The notes under the pieces were generated by a model. It saw nothing but the letters and a program-made list of their open reading frames with translations, did not search any database and had not been told where the DNA came from. The position numbers and the translations under genes were made by a program. Below, piece after piece: positions 8,173-17,693 of a DNA stretch of 39,529 nucleotides (position 1 is the stretch's first letter; each line of letters starts with the position of its first letter). Source of the stretch: CG2-30-36-16 sp964372115 (GTDB lineage Bacteria; Bacteroidota; Ignavibacteria; Ignavibacteriales; Ignavibacteriaceae); assembly GCA_964372115.1 (NCBI GenBank), contig CAYJPN010000043.1, positions 1 through 39,529 of the forward strand, written 5' to 3'.

Positions 8173-10173
8173 TTAGATTGAATTTTCTAAGATTATTTCA
8201 GCAATATCTTTTATTTCAATTTCTTCCTGCTTCTCATAATGTTTTAAACCATCAGTTATCATAGTTAAGCAGAACGGGCACGCTGATGCTATTGTATCGG
8301 CATTAGTAGCTATAGCTTCTTTAGTTCTTTCTTCATTTATTCGTCCGCCTTCTTCATCTTCAAGAAACATTCTTCCGCCGCCTGCGCCGCAGCAAAAGCC
8401 ACGACTTTTATTTCGTTTCATTTCTATAAGTTCGAGACCTTTTACATTTTGCAAAGATGCTCTTGGAGAATCATAGACATCATTATATCTGCCGAGATAA
8501 CATGAGTCGTGGTATGTAACTTTTGATGTTTTGTTATCGTCCTTTAATTTTATTTTGCCATCGGACAACAACTGCTCTATAAATTGAGTGTGATGCACAA
8601 CTTCATAATTTCCGCCAAATTGTTTGTACTCATTGCCGAGTGAATGGAAACAATGAGGACACGCAGTTACAATTTTTTTTACACCGTATCCATTCAAAGT
8701 TTCAATATTCTCAGTCATCATCATCTGCGCAAGGTATTCATTACCTAACCTGCGGGCAGTATCTCCATTACACTTTTCCTCAATACCAAGAATTCTAAAA
8801 TCAATATTAGCTTTTTGCATTAATGTTGCAAATGCTTTTGTAACTTTTTTGTATCGGTTATCGAACGAGCCGGCACAACCGACCCAAAACAATATTTCAC
8901 CGTTTTTATCTTCCGCCATTGTTTTGATGTTCATCCCCTCTGCCCATTCGGCACGATCAGCCGGATTAAAAGCCCAGGGAGAAAAGTTCGTTTCAATACT
9001 TTTAAACACGGGATTTAAACTTGAGGGAAATTCTGATTCAGTCAAAACAAGATTCCGGCGCATATCAATAATGGAATCGAGATGCTCAATCATTACAGGG
9101 CATTCCTGAACACACGCCATACACGAAGTACACTGCCACAATTCTTTATCAGTTATGTAATTGTGAACAAGTGTTTTTTCAAAAATTTCACCCGAGTCTT
9201 TTCCATCAACCAAAAGAGGTGCTTTTTCCGAACTGCGTTTTCGTATATCAACTATTATTTTTCTCGGTGATAACGTTTTGCCAACCGTATTGGCAGGACA
9301 CGATGCGGTACATCTTCCGCATTCAGTACAAGAGTAACCATCGAGTATCTGTTTCCATGAAAGATGTTCAACATCAACTGCGCCGAAAACATCGGTTGAT
9401 TCATCCTCAAGGTTTAACGGCTGAATTGTATTTCTAATTGAATCGTGACGCGCAAAAAAAGTATTTGGAATGGAAGTAATAACATGAAAATGTTTTGAAT
9501 AGGGTAAAAAGTTCATAAACCCGAAAACAACAACAATGTGCATCCACCAAAATATTTCGTAAGCCATTGACGAACTACCGGAACCCACGCTAAAAAATAA
9601 TGGCGAGAGTGCAAGCGAAATAGGTCTTACTTCCCAGGCTTCTGTTGAAAACCCTTTAGAGGCAAGTGAAGCCATATTCTGCCCGAACATCGAAACGCAA
9701 ACCATCATGATTAAAAAGAGAATAAACACGGCATCCAATTTCCCCGCTTTCTCCACTTCCAAACGCGGTACACGAAGAATAAATCTTCGATATAAACCGT
9801 AAAGCACTGCTATAATTACAAGCACACCGAACACATCCTGAATAATAGTAACAAGCGAATATAGCGGACCGGCGAACTTGAGCGAAAAAGGAGAATAAAA
9901 GCCTTGAATAATTGCTTCTACAACCGCGAACAAAAACAAAACGAAGCCCCAAAAGATTACAAAGTGCGGAACTCCCGCCTTGGGATCGCGCAATAACTTT
10001 GTTTGAGCAAATGCAATTTTCCAAACGCGTTTTAACCGGTCACCTATTCTATCGAATCGGTCATCTTTTTTGCGTGCGGTCATCATATATTTATATTGCT
10101 TATTTAAACTATAAACAAAAAATCCAACCGCAAAAATAAAAAAGAAAATAAATATGACGTTTTTGAATTCCAT
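8173..10173 (-). CDS. Membrane HdrD/GlpC-like (Fe-S)-binding oxidoreductase
   Basis: A 666-residue fusion of a membrane anchor and a cytoplasmic electron-transfer unit. Residues 1-25, about 70-95, 105-130, 145-170 and 205-225 are membrane segments of NarI-like type. Two 4Fe-4S ferredoxin motifs follow: 'CTECGRCTASCP' near 281 and 'CTSCMACVQECP' near 346. After these come two CCG (cysteine-rich) domains, with 'CNGD' and 'CPHC' in the first and 'CYLGRY', 'FCCGAGGG' and 'CPFC' in the second. This architecture is shared by heterodisulfide-reductase subunit D-like and GlpC-like proteins that pass electrons between soluble donors (often EtfAB or dehydrogenases) and membrane quinones. No partner gene is adjacent, so the donor is unknown. 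Its upstream neighbour is bioY (50 nt away). Confidence 0.88.
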   Translation of the reverse strand: MEFKNVIFIFFFIFAVGFFVYSLNKQYKYMMTARKKDDRFDRIGDRLKRVWKIAFAQTKLLRDPKAGVPHFVIFWGFVLFLFAVVEAIIQGFYSPFSLKFAGPLYSLVTIIQDVFGVLVIIAVLYGLYRRFILRVPRLEVEKAGKLDAVFILFLIMMVCVSMFGQNMASLASKGFSTEAWEVRPISLALSPLFFSVGSGSSSMAYEIFWWMHIVVVFGFMNFLPYSKHFHVITSIPNTFFARHDSIRNTIQPLNLEDESTDVFGAVDVEHLSWKQILDGYSCTECGRCTASCPANTVGKTLSPRKIIVDIRKRSSEKAPLLVDGKDSGEIFEKTLVHNYITDKELWQCTSCMACVQECPVMIEHLDSIIDMRRNLVLTESEFPSSLNPVFKSIETNFSPWAFNPADRAEWAEGMNIKTMAEDKNGEILFWVGCAGSFDNRYKKVTKAFATLMQKANIDFRILGIEEKCNGDTARRLGNEYLAQMMMTENIETLNGYGVKKIVTACPHCFHSLGNEYKQFGGNYEVVHHTQFIEQLLSDGKIKLKDDNKTSKVTYHDSCYLGRYNDVYDSPRASLQNVKGLELIEMKRNKSRGFCCGAGGGRMFLEDEEGGRINEERTKEAIATNADTIASACPFCLTMITDGLKHYEKQEEIEIKDIAEIILENSI

Positions 10174-10222
10174 AAAACCTATTTATTAACAGATAAAATA
10201 AAGAACCGATAATTGCTTAAAT

Positions 10223-10786
10223 TTAATTATTAGAAACTTTTTTAACGCCAAAATAAATTGAGATAGCGGCGATTACTTTTACAACCGCCCAAACAGAAAA
10301 AATAGTTCCACCGACTACAAGCGCCTCGTTAAGGTCTAATAAGTAAAAAACATTTAGGTACAGCATACCTGAAATTACAACAACGGCTTCAGCTAATAAC
10401 ATTGAAGCGGCTATGCCGATATAGTTTGAAGTTTTTTCGGAAACGAAACCAACAATTAACGCGGCGAGTGGAAATGCAAGTAAATACCCGCCTGTTGGTC
10501 CAAAAAGAACCGCCGGACCGAATAAACCGTTTGCAAAAACTGGTAATCCGATTGTTCCAAGTGCAAGATACATTAGCTGACTATAAGCGCCATTGCGTGA
10601 ACCGAGGAAAGCACCCGAAAGCAGCACAAGCATGGTCTGCAGCGTAAATGGCACAGGCTGCACCGGTACAGCTATCTGCGCTGCAACTGCTGTTAAGATT
10701 GAAAACGAAAATATTCTTACTATTGTGGAAGAAAATATATTACTAATAATAGAAGCTATTTTGTTGTTCAGAACAAATTCTTTCAT
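10223..10786 (-). CDS. bioY: BioY biotin transporter substrate-binding subunit
   Basis: A 187-residue integral membrane protein with about six hydrophobic helices. The BioY signature is visible: 'AQIAVPVQPVPFTLQTMLVLLSGA' (residues about 32-55), 'LGSRNGAYSQLMYLALG' and 'GPTGGYLLAFPLAA'. BioY is the S-component that binds biotin in ECF transporters and can work alone in some bacteria; no ECF ATPase or T-component is in the window. I prefer this ATG because AAGGA lies about 10 nt upstream and the length fits the family. The frame could be extended to a GTG at 10828, but that would overlap the upstream gene and add only charged residues. The start is 13 nt after the alpha/beta hydrolase stop, so the two are cotranscribed. 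Confidence 0.92.
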   Translation of the reverse strand: MKEFVLNNKIASIISNIFSSTIVRIFSFSILTAVAAQIAVPVQPVPFTLQTMLVLLSGAFLGSRNGAYSQLMYLALGTIGLPVFANGLFGPAVLFGPTGGYLLAFPLAALIVGFVSEKTSNYIGIAASMLLAEAVVVISGMLYLNVFYLLDLNEALVVGGTIFSVWAVVKVIAAISIYFGVKKVSNN

Positions 10787-10799
10787 TTGTTTTAATTCC

Positions 10800-11633
10800 T
10801 TATTTAAATATTTTATAAAAAAATTCACTTGTTAAATTTACAACTGTATCAAATTTTTTATTGCTCCCCTCAAAAGGGTGTTTTATATCAAAAGTATGCC
10901 CGGCAGCCGGGATCGTCGTAAACTGTGATAACGATTTATCCGACCAATCATAAAGTTGAGCACCTTCTTTTACGGGGACGGCTAAATCCTGTTCACCGTG
11001 AATCAATAAAAGAGGTCGATTAAGTTTTGAAACAGCTTGCTGAATATTCAAAGTTGTTTCACCATTCCGCTCAATATCTTCCAACAGAGTTTTGTTTAAC
11101 TTCATAGTTTGTTTTGTGCGCATATTCATAACCTCGAAAACTCCCTTTTTTCTCCAGTTATCTTTCTGACGCTCAGAATACCTATCAAGCTTTGAAACCG
11201 ATGACCAAACCGCTACAGCACCAATTTCAGATTTTGAGACAGCAGTTAATAGTGCTATTGCGCCACCCCTGCTATGTCCAATTAAACCTATTCCGGTGTT
11301 TGATGTTTTTCCGAAAAATCCATTTTTATACGCGTCTATCATTTCAGATAGTTCACTTATTTCAAGTGAAAAAGTATTTTCGGCAAATTTATCAAGTTCA
11401 TCAAATTCGGTTAACGATTCCCCCACTCCGTTGTGCGAAAAATTAAAAGTAAGAACAAAGAACCCTTTGTCGGCAAAGTATTTTCCTAAGTAAGGGCCAA
11501 AACCCCAATCCTTAAATCCTTTAAAACCATGCGCAAATATTAAACAAGGAGAAGTTCTAATGTTTTCAAATCCGAAGGCGGAAATCCTTATTTTATTTTT
11601 TCGACCGGTAACAAATAAAAATTCTTTGCTCAT
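10800..11633 (-). CDS. Alpha/beta hydrolase
   Basis: A 277-residue soluble alpha/beta-hydrolase. 'IFAHGFKGFKDWG' forms the oxyanion region, 'GLIGHSRGGAIA' is the nucleophile elbow (Ser in GHSRG), 'LLIHGEQDLAVPV' carries the likely acid Asp and 'AAGHTFDI' the catalytic His. The triad is therefore complete. Substrate is unknown; acyl-ester or peptidase activity are typical of the family. The ATG at 11633 is preferred; a TTG three codons earlier gives a slightly longer product. It is the first gene of a pair with bioY. A BioH-like role in biotin synthesis is a possibility suggested only by this position. Confidence 0.85.
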   Translation of the reverse strand: MSKEFLFVTGRKNKIRISAFGFENIRTSPCLIFAHGFKGFKDWGFGPYLGKYFADKGFFVLTFNFSHNGVGESLTEFDELDKFAENTFSLEISELSEMIDAYKNGFFGKTSNTGIGLIGHSRGGAIALLTAVSKSEIGAVAVWSSVSKLDRYSERQKDNWRKKGVFEVMNMRTKQTMKLNKTLLEDIERNGETTLNIQQAVSKLNRPLLLIHGEQDLAVPVKEGAQLYDWSDKSLSQFTTIPAAGHTFDIKHPFEGSNKKFDTVVNLTSEFFYKIFK

Positions 11634-11908
11634 TGCCGCCAAATATGGCTATTATGGTATATAAAGTCAAGATTTTAAGCGGTTTTCAAACTTTTTAATT
11701 TATTATAACCAATTTATAAATTTTGGTACAAAGATTACTCTTTCGGTCAGATTTGAGAGTTTGTCCACTAATTATCATCATAGCTTGTTTATGATGTAAT
11801 AAAACTTGGAGTTACCGGATTTATAGAACTCCAACCTTAACTCTAAAGAATATTTTCATCTATTTTATTTCTTAACTAAATTTGTTTTGAATAATTATTA
11901 TGTAACTG

Positions 11909-13129
11909 ATGTCGTTTTCTTTTTATTTATCAAAAAAATATACTCTTTCAAAAAAAGATTCAAGATTTATTAATTTTATATCAGGTTTTTCTATTGTAGG
12001 AATTGCGCTCGGAGTTGCTACTTTGATAATAGCGCTTAGCGTATTAGACGGATTTGAAAAAACTATTACAAATAAAATTATTGATTTTGATTCCCACATC
12101 CAGGTTTTTTCATTCCGCAATACGCTTCCTTCTTATTTAGAGTATCAGCCTCAAATTGATGATTTGCTCTATCCAAATGCTTCTGCTGTTAACCCGTATG
12201 TTTCAAAGCTTGGAATCATTGGAACGCGGACTACAAAAGAAGGTGTGAATATTAAAGGAATACAAGCCAGCAACAAAGCATTAAGCGTAAGACAAAATAT
12301 TGTGGAAGGCGAGTTTAGATTTTCGGACGGAAACACGGCAGGGCTTGTTATCGGGAGGAAACTTGCAAACAAACTTCTTCTAAAAGTCGGCGATTTTGTT
12401 ACAGTTTTTGTTTTAAAAAATGATAAACTTCCCTCTTTTGAAAATCTGCCGAATATTCAAAAATTTATAATTAACGGTATATTCGAAAGCGGTATGGCGG
12501 AATATGATGATTTAATTGCTTATACTGATCTTCATACCGCACAAATATTATTTGATATGGGAGATAAAATTTCGGGTTATGATATAAAGCTAAAAGATAT
12601 TTCAAAAATTGATAGTCTCACAAAAGTTATTTCAGATCAACTTCGCTATCCTTATTCGGTTCGATCAATCTACCAAACACATCGCAATATATTTACCTGG
12701 ATTGAACTGCAGAAAGAACCGATACCCTTGATTCTTGCGTTAATTAGTATTGTCGCTGTATTTAATATCATCGGAACACTTTTAATGATTGTCCTTGAAA
12801 AAACACAGGCTATCGGTACGTTAAAATCGCTCGGGGCAACGAGAAGACAAATAATTGCCATATTTGTTTACCAGGGAGCCTTTCTTGCTGTTATTGGAAT
12901 TTTTCTCGGTAATGTTACCGCATTTATACTAACTTACTTGCAGCTCGAGTTCAAATTAATATCAATACCGGCATCGGTTTATTTTATGTCATCGGTTCCC
13001 GTCTCTATAAAGCCTGAAATATTTCTAATTGTATCGGTGCTTACTTTTGTTTTAAGTCTTTTTGTTTCTGTAATACCAAGTTATATAGCATCGCGTATAA
13101 ATCCCGTAACTGCTTTGAGGTTTAGCTGA
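11909..13129 (+). CDS. LolC/LolE-family lipoprotein-release ABC permease (first)
   Basis: A 406-residue inner-membrane permease of the FtsX/MacB superfamily. One N-terminal transmembrane helix (about 25-48, 'GFSIVGIALGVATLIIALSVLDGFE') is followed by a large periplasmic domain (about 50-270) and three C-terminal helices (about 275-400). The N-terminal 'SKKDSRFINFISGFSIVGIALGV' layout is that of LolC/LolE rather than MacB. With LolD these proteins extract lipoproteins from the inner membrane for transfer to LolA. Its stop codon overlaps the next start by one base (TGATG), so the two permeases are translationally coupled. LolC and LolE are too similar to each other to name it more precisely. 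Confidence 0.9.
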   Translation: MSFSFYLSKKYTLSKKDSRFINFISGFSIVGIALGVATLIIALSVLDGFEKTITNKIIDFDSHIQVFSFRNTLPSYLEYQPQIDDLLYPNASAVNPYVSKLGIIGTRTTKEGVNIKGIQASNKALSVRQNIVEGEFRFSDGNTAGLVIGRKLANKLLLKVGDFVTVFVLKNDKLPSFENLPNIQKFIINGIFESGMAEYDDLIAYTDLHTAQILFDMGDKISGYDIKLKDISKIDSLTKVISDQLRYPYSVRSIYQTHRNIFTWIELQKEPIPLILALISIVAVFNIIGTLLMIVLEKTQAIGTLKSLGATRRQIIAIFVYQGAFLAVIGIFLGNVTAFILTYLQLEFKLISIPASVYFMSSVPVSIKPEIFLIVSVLTFVLSLFVSVIPSYIASRINPVTALRFS

Positions 13130-14361
13130 TGATATTCGAAAGATTTATAGCGCGGCGTTATTTAATATCAAAACACAAAGTTAATTTTATAACCATAATT
13201 TCAATTATTTCTGTTCTCGGTATAACAATCGGTGTTGCAGCGCTAATAGTTGTACTTTCGGTTTTTAATGGTTTCGGCAGTCTTGTAAAATCTTTCCTTG
13301 TAAATTTTGATCCGCATGTTCGGGTTGAAATTTTGAGCAGTCAGCAAGATGTGCTGAGAGATGAAGCTTTAAATGCAATTAATAGTTTAAAAAATCTAAC
13401 TGGTTATTCACCATTTGTAAGCGGACGCGTTCTCGCCGTTAAAGGCGATGAGATGGAAGTGATAACTTTAAAAGGTTTGGATGAAAAGGCAGCGGAAAAT
13501 ATTTACGGCTTAAAAGAAAACATTATGTTCGGCTCATACGGGTTTAACGAAGATGAAAAAACCCCCGGTATTTTATTGGGGCTCGCACTTGCAAACCGGC
13601 TTGAGGCAATTACTGGCGATACAATAACAGTTATTTCACCAGTAGGAATTGAAAAATCAATATCGCAATTTTCATTGCCGATGATGCAGAAATATATTGT
13701 TAAAGGAATTTATAGCTCCAATAATAATGAATACGACCGCAATTTTATTTTTACATCACTCAAATCAGCGCAAAGGTTATTGGGATACGGAAACAGAATT
13801 CAAGGTTTCGATATCAGGCTAAATAGCATGGATGAATCGGATGCTGTAAAACAGCGGCTTGAGCAAAAGTTAAGTAATACTAATTTTCATATTTCAACCT
13901 GGTACGATTTCCATAAAGAGCTTTACACTTTTATGCAGATTGAGAGATGGGGCGCTTATATTTTGCTTTCGTTAATAATAGCCGTTGCATCATTTAATAT
14001 TTTGGGTTCACTCTCAATGTCGGTCATTGAAAAAAAACGTGACATCGGAATTTTGGTCTCAATGGGGGCGGAACAGAAATCGATATTAAAAATATTTATG
14101 TACGAAGGTCTTTTAATCGGGATAATAGGTACGCTGGCGGGCGTGGTTATCGGTTACGGTATATGTTATATTCACATGAAATATAACATCTACCCGTTAG
14201 ACCCGATGCAGTATAAAATAAACGCTATGCCTCTCGATGTTCGAATTTCGGATTTCTTTTTTATTACAGGAGTTTCGATGCTACTTAGTTTTTTTGCGTC
14301 GTTATTCCCTGCCAAACGTGCGGCAAAAATAAATCCTTTAGAAGCAATAAAGTGGGAATAA
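13129..14361 (+). CDS. LolC/LolE-family lipoprotein-release ABC permease (second)
   Basis: A 410-residue paralogue of the preceding gene with the same plan: N-terminal helix (about 24-48, 'ISVLGITIGVAALIVVLSVFNGF'), periplasmic domain, and three C-terminal helices ending in 'PAKRAAKINPLEAIKWE', a common end of this family. The pair of different permeases fits a LolCDE heterodimer rather than a LolF-type homodimer. Starts on the last base of the previous stop codon and is followed 18 nt later by the ATPase gene. Confidence 0.9.
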   Translation: MIFERFIARRYLISKHKVNFITIISIISVLGITIGVAALIVVLSVFNGFGSLVKSFLVNFDPHVRVEILSSQQDVLRDEALNAINSLKNLTGYSPFVSGRVLAVKGDEMEVITLKGLDEKAAENIYGLKENIMFGSYGFNEDEKTPGILLGLALANRLEAITGDTITVISPVGIEKSISQFSLPMMQKYIVKGIYSSNNNEYDRNFIFTSLKSAQRLLGYGNRIQGFDIRLNSMDESDAVKQRLEQKLSNTNFHISTWYDFHKELYTFMQIERWGAYILLSLIIAVASFNILGSLSMSVIEKKRDIGILVSMGAEQKSILKIFMYEGLLIGIIGTLAGVVIGYGICYIHMKYNIYPLDPMQYKINAMPLDVRISDFFFITGVSMLLSFFASLFPAKRAAKINPLEAIKWE

Positions 14362-14379
14362 TTTTTTTATGGAAAAAAG

Positions 14380-15060
14380 ATGAATGATATAATATTAAAA
14401 GCCGAAGGAATTATAAAAAGTTATCAAACCACAAAAAAAGTGCGGCTTGAAGTCTTAAAATCTGTCTCGCTTGAAATCGAACAGAAAAAAATATCGGTCA
14501 TAATTGGAGCAAGCGGCGCCGGCAAAAGTACTCTGCTGCACATATTGGGTGCATTGGACAGACCTGACAGCGGAACTGTTTTTTATGGGGATCAAAATAT
14601 CTTTTCGTTATCGGATGACAAACTCGCGAGGTTCAGAAATAAAAACATCGGTTTTGTTTTTCAGTTCCATCATCTTTTGCCTGAATTTACAGCCGTTGAA
14701 AATGTAGCAATCCCTAAAATGATATGCGGCATCCCTAAAGATGAGGCGATAACTCACGCCGGGGAATTATTAATAGCAGTGGGACTGAAAGAACGAATAA
14801 ACCATAAGCCAGCCGAATTGTCAGGCGGTGAGCAGCAGCGAATTGCCATTGCCCGCGCTCTTGCAAATGATCCATCGATTATTTTCGCAGATGAACCAAC
14901 CGGAAACCTCGATTCTGCAAACAGTGAAATTCTTCACAATATCTTAATTGAACTACGAGATAAATTTGACAAAACGTTTGTTATAGTTACCCACAACAAA
15001 GAGCTTGTTGAACTTGCCGATACGGTTTATGAAATGAAAGACGGCAAGTTAAGTGTCTAA
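14380..15060 (+). CDS. lolD: LolD-type lipoprotein-release ABC ATPase
   Basis: A 226-residue ATPase of the MacB/LolD subfamily. Walker A 'GASGAGKST', Q-loop 'FQFHHLLPEFTAVENV' (the 'FQ.HHLLPEFTA.EN' wording is typical of LolD), signature 'LSGGEQQRIAIARAL', Walker B 'IIFADEPTGNLD' and the H-loop 'VTHN' are all intact. It powers lipoprotein release by the two permeases encoded directly upstream. The TAA stop abuts the stop codon of the convergent aminopeptidase gene with no base between them, and no hairpin is seen there, so the two transcripts must overlap at their ends. Confidence 0.93.
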   Translation: MNDIILKAEGIIKSYQTTKKVRLEVLKSVSLEIEQKKISVIIGASGAGKSTLLHILGALDRPDSGTVFYGDQNIFSLSDDKLARFRNKNIGFVFQFHHLLPEFTAVENVAIPKMICGIPKDEAITHAGELLIAVGLKERINHKPAELSGGEQQRIAIARALANDPSIIFADEPTGNLDSANSEILHNILIELRDKFDKTFVIVTHNKELVELADTVYEMKDGKLSV

Positions 15061-16566
15061 CTATTTTTGTTTCGACAAATAATCGAACAACAATCTTACT
15101 CCAAAACCTGTCATATATTTTTTTGTATAGTTTGTAAGGCTGTTTGCCGATGCCGGTCCGGCAATATCAATATGTGCCCACGGAATATTTTTATCAACAA
15201 AATTTTCTAAAAATTTTGCTGCGGAAATGGCTCCGCCCCAGCGCCCGCCAATATTTTTAACATCCGCAACATCGCTTTTATTTAGTGAATGATAATCGTC
15301 CCACATCGGCATCGGCCATGTGCGGTCGTGTGTTTTTATTCCGGAAGCATATATCTCGCTCGAAAGCTTTTCATCTTTTGTAAATAATCCCGCTGTAAAT
15401 TCACCTAAAGCCACCACACAAGCGCCTGTTAAAGTTGCAAGGTCTATTATTCTGTAAGGTTTTTGTTTTGACGCATAATCAAGTGCATCCGCCAGAATTA
15501 TTCTTCCTTCAGCATCGGTATTATCAACTTCAATTGTTTTGCCGGATGAAGTAATAACTACATCACCGGGTCTGTAAGCCGAACCTGAAAGCATATTTTC
15601 GGCTGATGGAATTAGACCGAGTAAATCCACTTTTAACTTTGCTCTTGCCGCGGCCAGAATAGTACCGGCAACAACGGCGGCGCCCGACATATCGCCTTTC
15701 ATATCGCCCATATCAGCGGCAGGTTTTATCGATATTCCACCAGAATCAAAAGTTACACCCTTACCAACCAGCGCTGTTGTTTTGCTGCTGGTTGCTTTCC
15801 CTTTACTTGCTCCCTTATATTCGAGAACAATAAATCGCGGCGGATTTGCGCTCCCCGAGCCGACAGCCAGCAATCCGCCCATTTTTTTCTTTTTTATATT
15901 TTTTTCATCAAAAACAGTTACCTTAACTCCAGCCGCGGTTAGCTCTGCTTTTATTTTATCTGCAAATAATTTCGGAGTTAAATTTGCGGCAGGCTCGTTT
16001 TGCAAATCGCGTGTAAATTGCACGCCAGCCATTATATTCCGCGCATTACCAACTGCTGATTTTAGTTTTTTCTCATTGGCGGCGTAAAAATAAACATCGA
16101 ACTGCTTGTTTGTTTTTTTAGATATATATTTATCAAACGAATATGCGCCAAAAAAAGCGCCTTCAACAAATGCCTGGTAATAATATTCCTCAGAATCAAA
16201 AAACTTTTTGAATGGTTCGTAAGCCGGGATAAAAATATGAAGATTTTTTATTTCTTCACCCGACAAACGATTTACTAACCCTGCAACATGATTACGAAAA
16301 TAATCTGAAGAATATTTATCATCAATTTTTATTCTTGAGATTAATATTTCATCCGGTTTGCCTGTGTGTTTTGCAACTCTAATCTCACCGCCTGTATCCG
16401 CCATAAAATTATTAATCTGAACCGCAGATAATTTGAGCCCGAACACTTTAACAAGATTATCTAAACTTTGCCTAATTTTTTTTTCTTCAATTAAATATTT
16501 AAGGCTTACCGATAGCGGATTGTACGATATTTTTTTTGCGCCGATTTTTATGTTAAGTTTTAACAT
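15061..16566 (-). CDS. pepA: M17 leucyl aminopeptidase
   Basis: A 501-residue cytosolic metallopeptidase. The C-terminal catalytic domain carries 'GKGVTFDSGGISIKP' (metal-binding Lys and Asp), 'MKGDMSGAAVV' and the family signature 'NTDAEGRIILADAL' (Asp, Glu, Arg). Members bind two divalent metals and remove N-terminal residues from peptides. The N-terminal macro-like domain (about 1-170) is divergent but present, so the length is normal. The gene follows the DHH phosphoesterase gene by 15 nt (AAAGGTAATG upstream of the ATG), so both are likely on one transcript. Its 3' end abuts lolD. Confidence 0.93.
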   Translation of the reverse strand: MLKLNIKIGAKKISYNPLSVSLKYLIEEKKIRQSLDNLVKVFGLKLSAVQINNFMADTGGEIRVAKHTGKPDEILISRIKIDDKYSSDYFRNHVAGLVNRLSGEEIKNLHIFIPAYEPFKKFFDSEEYYYQAFVEGAFFGAYSFDKYISKKTNKQFDVYFYAANEKKLKSAVGNARNIMAGVQFTRDLQNEPAANLTPKLFADKIKAELTAAGVKVTVFDEKNIKKKKMGGLLAVGSGSANPPRFIVLEYKGASKGKATSSKTTALVGKGVTFDSGGISIKPAADMGDMKGDMSGAAVVAGTILAAARAKLKVDLLGLIPSAENMLSGSAYRPGDVVITSSGKTIEVDNTDAEGRIILADALDYASKQKPYRIIDLATLTGACVVALGEFTAGLFTKDEKLSSEIYASGIKTHDRTWPMPMWDDYHSLNKSDVADVKNIGGRWGGAISAAKFLENFVDKNIPWAHIDIAGPASANSLTNYTKKYMTGFGVRLLFDYLSKQK

Positions 16567-16581
16567 TTCATTACCTTTTTC

Positions 16582-17562
16582 TTATAAATATTTTTCAGCT
16601 TCTAAAATAATCTTTGGAAGCAAATCATTCATTTGTTTGTCCCGTAGTCTTGCACCGGAGGCGTTAATATGTCCGCCTCCTCCAAACACGGCAGCAAGTT
16701 TATTTACCGGAATTACACCTTTGGATCGGAAACTGACTTTAAATCCTTCCTTAAGTTCGATGAATAACATCCCGATTTTAACACCTTCAACCGATAAAGC
16801 GAAGTTTACAAATCCATCGGTATCGAATTCTTCGGCATCGGTTTCCTCAAATGTTTTTTGAGTTATAACCATATAACAAATTGCTTCATTCTTGCCGCAT
16901 CGTTTCATTGAGGCAAGCGCGCTTCCTAATAATTTTATTCTGCTGTACTTCCCCTGATCATAAATTTTGTCATATATATCGCCGGGGTTTACGCCGAGGT
17001 TAAGCAGTTCCGCAGCAATAAAATGAATTTTAGGTGAAGTTCTTTCAAAACGGAATGAACCTGTATCGGTCATAATTGCAGCGTATATAACTTCGGCTTC
17101 TTTTTTATCGAGTGTGATGATGTTTGTTTCTTTTATAAAATCATAAATTATTTCGCCTGTGGCGGAGTAGTCGGTACTTATAAACGCATAATCAACAAAA
17201 TCTTCAGGTTCTTGATGATGATCGATACATATTTTTGTTTTTTTTGAAGCGAGAAATGGTTGCTGCATTTTTACAATTCTATCCGAGCGGTTAAAGTCTA
17301 CACAAATCAAAACATCAACTTCGTTAAAAAGTTTGTCGTGTTTTTCCGGCACGTAAGTCTCAATTTTGTTATCGATGTCGAGAAATTCAAGATTGTACGG
17401 CAGCGCGCTGTGATTAACAATAAAAACCTGTTTGCCGAGTTTGTTAAGTATGTAATAAACTGCTGACTCAGACCCGATAGCATCTGCATCGGGATTAACG
17501 TGTGTAGTAATTAAAAACGAGTTATTATTTTCAAATATATTTTTGAGTTGAATAAAATTCAT
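16582..17562 (-). CDS. nrnA: DHH/DHHA1 phosphoesterase, NrnA-like
   Basis: A 326-residue protein of the bifunctional oligoribonuclease/pAp-phosphatase group. Motif I is 'THVNPDADAIGSE', motif II 'VDFNRSDR', motif III 'CIDHHQ' (the DHH core), motif IV 'DTGSFRFE', and the DHHA1 end is 'GGGGHINASGA'. NrnA degrades short RNA oligonucleotides and dephosphorylates pAp using Mn2+. A shorter reading as a c-di-AMP-hydrolysing relative cannot be excluded from motifs alone, but there are no PAS/GGDEF domains. It is separated from pepD by a terminator, and runs on into the aminopeptidase gene. Confidence 0.88.
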   Translation of the reverse strand: MNFIQLKNIFENNNSFLITTHVNPDADAIGSESAVYYILNKLGKQVFIVNHSALPYNLEFLDIDNKIETYVPEKHDKLFNEVDVLICVDFNRSDRIVKMQQPFLASKKTKICIDHHQEPEDFVDYAFISTDYSATGEIIYDFIKETNIITLDKKEAEVIYAAIMTDTGSFRFERTSPKIHFIAAELLNLGVNPGDIYDKIYDQGKYSRIKLLGSALASMKRCGKNEAICYMVITQKTFEETDAEEFDTDGFVNFALSVEGVKIGMLFIELKEGFKVSFRSKGVIPVNKLAAVFGGGGHINASGARLRDKQMNDLLPKIILEAEKYL

Positions 17563-17587
17563 ATTCTCTTTTGTTTATTTATTTTAA

Positions 17588-17618
17588 TAAAAATGGGCTT
17601 CTATAAAGCCCATTTTTT
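17588..17618 (-). terminator. Rho-independent terminator between pepD and nrnA
   Basis: AAATGGGCTT (17591-17600) pairs perfectly with AAGCCCATTT (17606-17615) around a 5-base loop. T-rich tails exist on both strands; on the minus strand it lies 76 nt after the pepD stop and ends about 25 nt before the nrnA start. Confidence 0.8.
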
Positions 17619-17693
17619 AAGGTGCAAAGATAAAAAATATTCTTTATCAATCAGTAATATTTTTATCGCTGAGGTAATTTGATAATATTTTAA

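Noticed and set aside
9656..10024. Overlapping minus-strand ORF inside the HdrD-like gene
   Set aside because: A shadow frame of the oxidoreductase, whose own frame has clear Fe-S and membrane motifs.
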